Positions 60,581-64,000 of a stretch of DNA of 64,000 nt are shown here, piece after piece. The stretch lies in contig CM034592.1 in assembly GCA_020091685.1 (NCBI GenBank), positions 36,362,705 to 36,426,704 of the forward strand. The letters run 5' to 3'. Origin of the DNA: Lutjanus erythropterus. Its lineage: Eukaryota; Chordata; Actinopteri; Lutjaniformes; Lutjanidae. A program made the translations under genes and the position numbers. Below the pieces are notes generated by a model that ran no database searches, was not told the origin of the DNA, and saw nothing but the letters and a program-made list of their open reading frames with translations. Position 1 is the first letter of the stretch; the number at the start of each line of letters is the position of its first letter.

Positions 60581-61179
60581 ACACACCGCCTTTATCAGGG
60601 AAGAAATGCACCATCAATGAATGAGGGGTGGAGGGGGGGGGGAGAAAGGTGTGAATGCCAGATTACGGCATGTAACACCAGCAGCGTTTTGGCAGCGCCT
60701 GCATGAAGATTTGTGCTTCCATTTGTTAAATTTTAACGTCGATTTGGCCGCCTGGTGTCTTTTACCTCTCAGTGTCGGGTTCTGCACATTTATTTTTCTC
60801 TGTGATGTGACAAACAAGCAGGAAACCACACTGGCAGTTAAGTCTAATTAAACTCCAGTTGTCTTTAAAAAATGTCTCACTATTTTAGGGCACATGCCAT
60901 GTCTGACAGATTAGTTGGACTTGCAAGACAACATGCAACAAATTTCTAATTATTTGCAACGTGATATCGCGTAATCAACCGAATTGTCACGCTGACAACG
61001 GACGACGCGCTGTGATTGTTTCTAACATGACGCTTCTGGGTCGACTTATGCGTTACAGGTGCTGTTGCGCAGCAGCCTATGCAGTCTGTTCAGTCCCAAA
61101 GCGCTTTGGGAGGCTGTGCGTAGATATTGACGAACATATCAAGTCCAATCACCGAGTGCGAAAACTCAATCATGTCTGT

Positions 61180-61215
<36 letters not shown>

Positions 61216-61364
61216 CTGTGTGTGAGTGACGGACAGCAGCCACATTCAGCACCAGGAGTGTACGAAATCATGTCCAAGGGCATGCCTCTATATGTCCAAC
61301 ATTTTTCAGCAAAAAGGCGAGAAATTAGTTTTAAACCCAGCATGGAGTCTTATTATTCGAGACT
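60581..61364. other. 5' flank of the putative leader exon
   Basis: A G-run near 60630-60643 and scattered CpGs are present. The plus-strand 84-codon frame ending in the TG repeat has no recognised domain. No gene called. Confidence 0.4.
61175..61214. repeat. TG dinucleotide microsatellite
   Basis: About 20 TG units, possible Z-DNA former. Confidence 0.95.
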
Positions 61365-62326
61365 TTAAAGGGACACTTCAGCCCCCCCCCCCCAAAAAAA
61401 AAAAAATCAAACATACACATTTTCCCTCTGACCTGGAGCTCAAAGTGCTGAAAAAATACATCTGGAAAAAACTCAACAGCAATGTTTCTTTCCAGACACC
61501 AGAATCCATTTTCTCAAGATAATCTGCAGATCTGGACTGGATGTAAACATTAGTGGCACCCTGCTCAGCTGAGCCAAAACCTCTCCTCTGTGAGTAGATG
61601 CACACTTTGTTCTGCAACGTGATAAGGTTGGCGGTTGTAGTTCAGTAGATGTGTACATGCACATCCTAATCGAGCTAAAAATATTGACGTTTGAATGAAT
61701 TTTCTGCTCTGAAAAATGTTGAACTATTGTGGGTATGAATGCAGGCAGCTGAAAAGCTAATGCTAAACTGCATTGCTGGTGGAAAAATTTGAATAATACC
61801 AATAACGTATGAAAGCTGTGGAAAATTGTGTGGCTTGTTGAAAAGCTGATGCTGACTGAATTGCTGTTGATAACACTAATAATGTACAAATGAGGTGGAA
61901 TATTTTTGTTTGTTGAAAGGCTGACACAACATTGAATTGCTATTGAATAATACTATTAGTGTACAAAAGTGTGGAATATTGTAATTATTGTTGAAAGACT
62001 GATGCTGAGCTGAACTGCTGTTGAATAATGCCAATAATGTACGAAAGATGCAGAATATTTTATGGTTTGTTGAAAGGCTAGAAAAAAATGCTGGATGTTG
62101 AAAAGCTGATGCTAAACTGCATTGAAAAATGTACTAATACCAAGAATGCATGAAAGATTTTGAATAATTGTTAGGTTTGTTGAAAAGCTGACACCAATCT
62201 GAATTGCTGGCTTTAGTAATTGTGTATGTAGAAGCAGTTGAAGGAACATGAAGAGTTGGAAAAGTGGATAAATAGCACGACAGGTGGGAGGAAACATATG
62301 TGTCTTGTATCTTACTGTCCCTTTAA
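61365..62326. mobile_element. TTAA-flanked non-autonomous transposon with internal tandem repeat
   Basis: Left end TTAAAGGGACACTTCAGCC, right end in reverse TTAAAGGGACAGTAAGATA, with TTAA at both termini (61365-61368 and 62323-62326), suggesting a piggyBac- or Kolobok-type target site. A C12-A13 run sits just inside the left end. GTTCAGTAGATGTGTACATG and CGAGCTAAAAATATTGACGT are familiar interior phrases of a fish MITE. No transposase. Confidence 0.7.
61735..62215. repeat. Tandem repeat of ~75-80-bp units inside the TTAA element
   Basis: TTGTTGAAAGGCTGATGCTG-like starts recur about every 75-80 bases, each followed by CTGAATTGCTGTTGAATAAT, ACCAATAATGTAC and GTGGAATATT variants. About six units are recognisable, moderately diverged. 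Confidence 0.8.
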
Positions 62327-63815
62327 TGCAATTGATGAATCAATCTTTTAGCTATTAACCTTCAAAAGTGTACAAAGTGTGTTGCAGAGGGACGAAGAAG
62401 CTCCTCATCAATCAGTTTAACTGTGGCATCAGTGCAACCTGCAGTCCTGCAGTCAGGAGGGGGGTGGGGGGTGATTAATTTTCCATGATGTCCAATAGAA
62501 GGCGGCTCGCGGTGATCACTCTGCTCTCGCTTCCTGTATATGCGCAGCTGCTCTTTCTGCCTTCCTGATCACAGGGCCGAGTGGTGTGTGGAGGCTTTCA
62601 CAGGTCTGAGTGGGTCACACCTGTGGAGTGTTGGACTCACTCCACCACATCAAGGGAAAGTGGAGGGGTGTGTGTGTGTGAGAGTGTGTGTGGAGAGAGA
62701 TGAGGGAAGTGGGAGGGAGGGGGTTGGTGGTCCTTGGAGGGGTGTGTGCCATGTCTCTGTGGGCCTTGGAGGCAGCTGAGCCTCTGAATATTCATCCCCA
62801 CCTCTGCCGGAGCAAATTCCAGCTACACGACTAGACTGACTGACAGTCCTGTGGGCTGTCAGGGGACCTATAAGCCGTACAAAAAATAAAAAAAAATAAA
62901 AAAAATCAGAGCTAACTTGTGCACATTATTGAACAGAGTGTTTTACATCTCTTTATTACCCCACAAAGCATCAGCTCTCTTCCATCTGTCAGCTCCTCAA
63001 AAACAGTGTTCTATTTCTGTTTAGCACAGTTAGCATAATAAGTGAATTATTTAGCTGTGGAGAATGGATACAAAAGTTATTTCTACCAGGAGACCCATTC
63101 CTGCTTCGCTTTCTGCTGCAGTGCACCGGGAGAGACGCTCTTGTTGAACGTGTCTGCTCTGAGGATAACATGTTACGCCGCTGAGTCCTTCCTGTCCCTC
63201 TGTGCAAGGCGAACTCTGGAGATTACTTGTTTCAATTAGCTATGGGGCGGAGAGAATTTAAGCCATGTTAATTCCAGTCACTAGTGAAAATCCCGGTGAA
63301 AAAGACTAGCCACTGAGCCATAATCGCCTGCCCCCAGACGTCTCTCATTTCATGGACATGTTAAGGGAATTATTCAAAATGTAAATTCTGAGGTCATATG
63401 ATTTTCAGTTTATTAATGGGATTCATTAAAGGCCAGAGCTCCTGCAGAATTTTGTATGATTTAGAGTGACCCTCTGCTTAAGACAGCTCTAACCTGTTTT
63501 TGGGTTTTTTTGTCCACTCACTTATTCCCCTATTAAGAGCCATTTTTCCTCTTTTTTCAAAACTTAACTTAACTGTATTAGAAAATTTGGTGTTAAAGGG
63601 TTCACCCTAAAATCAACAACCAACCAAAACTTCTCTTTCAATGTTTTATCTTTCTTTTTTAAATAAGAAATGGTTCATATTATGTCGTCACTGTGCAAAA
63701 GCTGTCATCAAAGCAAAAGGTGGCTACTCTGAACAATCTAAAATATCAAAGAGCAAAAAACATTTGCATACCTGTAGGTCGACACATGCATTTAAAGACC
63801 ACGGGTTAACGATAA
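62327..63815. other. No gene seen
   Basis: GC-richer stretch at about 62455-62800 with TG runs and CpGs. Human HMGA1 lies upstream of GRM4 in the opposite direction, but none of its AT-hook exons is recognised here. Confidence 0.4.
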
Positions 63816-63819
63816 GAAG

Positions 63820-63925
63820 CAAAAAGACTCTTGCACACTGTCTTCTGCACTTGCAGTCAAAGATTTAATAATAATGATGTTATTAAATCTTGATTATAAG
63901 TGCAGAAGACAGTGTGTCTTTTTGC
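63820..63925. repeat. Long hairpin (inverted repeat of ~45-50 bp arms)
   Basis: Left arm 63820-63870 and right arm 63881-63925 are near-exact reverse complements (shared CACACTGTCTTCTGCACTT and AAGATTTAATA) around a ten-base AT-rich loop. The left arm has a 5-base insertion (TCTTG) and a few mismatches. The size fits a small foldback MITE; a small-RNA hairpin is less likely but possible. Confidence 0.9.
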
Positions 63926-64000
63926 CCTGTATTCCCATTTGTTGCTTACTACCTAATTTTATATGATTCTGTATTTCAGAGTTTATTTCAGAGAATATTT

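Noticed and set aside
61473-61889. 138-codon minus-strand open frame
   Set aside because: Lies inside the TTAA-flanked MITE and runs into its tandem repeat.
62455-62800. First exon of hmga1, the neighbour of GRM4 in mammals
   Set aside because: No AT-hook coding sequence or consistent exon found; only GC-rich sequence with TG runs.
1-64000. Prokaryotic or viral features (operons, CRISPR arrays, phage genes)
   Set aside because: No arrays of spaced direct repeats, no dense gene packing; the content is vertebrate intron and transposon sequence.

Overview
The window is nuclear DNA from a bony fish, most likely a percomorph teleost. The reasons are one spliced vertebrate coding exon, long AT-rich intron-like sequence, and a dense load of short non-autonomous DNA transposons of kinds I know from perch-like fish. 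No CRISPR array, operon, rRNA or intact tRNA gene is visible. Most open frames are chance frames or decayed transposons.

The one gene I can name is grm4 (metabotropic glutamate receptor 4, group III), on the minus strand. Its first coding exon is at 3401-3949, with 183 codons and a clean splice donor. A probable non-coding leader exon lies about 56 kb upstream, ending at 60104 with a consensus donor. It carries a 24-codon upstream ORF and two REST/NRSF half-sites. On this reading 4069-60103 is intron 1, 1-3400 is the start of the next intron, and about 60.6-64.0 kb is 5' flank. The remaining receptor exons lie beyond the left edge.

Intron 1 by region: 4-12 kb holds hAT-like MITE fragments and a composite repeat present twice. 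12-24 kb is mixed unique sequence, with MITE fragments and a promoter-like patch near 19.6 kb. 23.6-29.3 kb holds a cluster of a foldback-like GGTTCT/AGAACC element with a nested LINE, and a second LINE end. 30.8-31.8 kb is a TTAA-flanked element. 37.6-40.4 kb has two further terminal-inverted-repeat elements, one with a perfect 8-bp target duplication. 40.4-41.8 kb has a possible small exon and a G-rich tract. 43.5-48.2 kb is a cluster of MITE, LINE and Tc1 remnants. 54.4-54.8 kb has a possible Penelope-like fragment. 57.6-58.4 kb holds the second GGTTCT element. The 5' flank has a TTAA element with an internal tandem repeat (61.4-62.3 kb) and a very strong hairpin at 63.8-63.9 kb.

Three promoter- or exon-like patches that are not obvious repeats (0.86-1.11, 19.57-19.83 and 40.44-40.93 kb) could be nested genes, alternative grm4 first exons or pseudogene scraps; I cannot decide from sequence alone. 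I found no convincing undescribed system. Family names for repeats come from memory of terminal motifs, not from a search.
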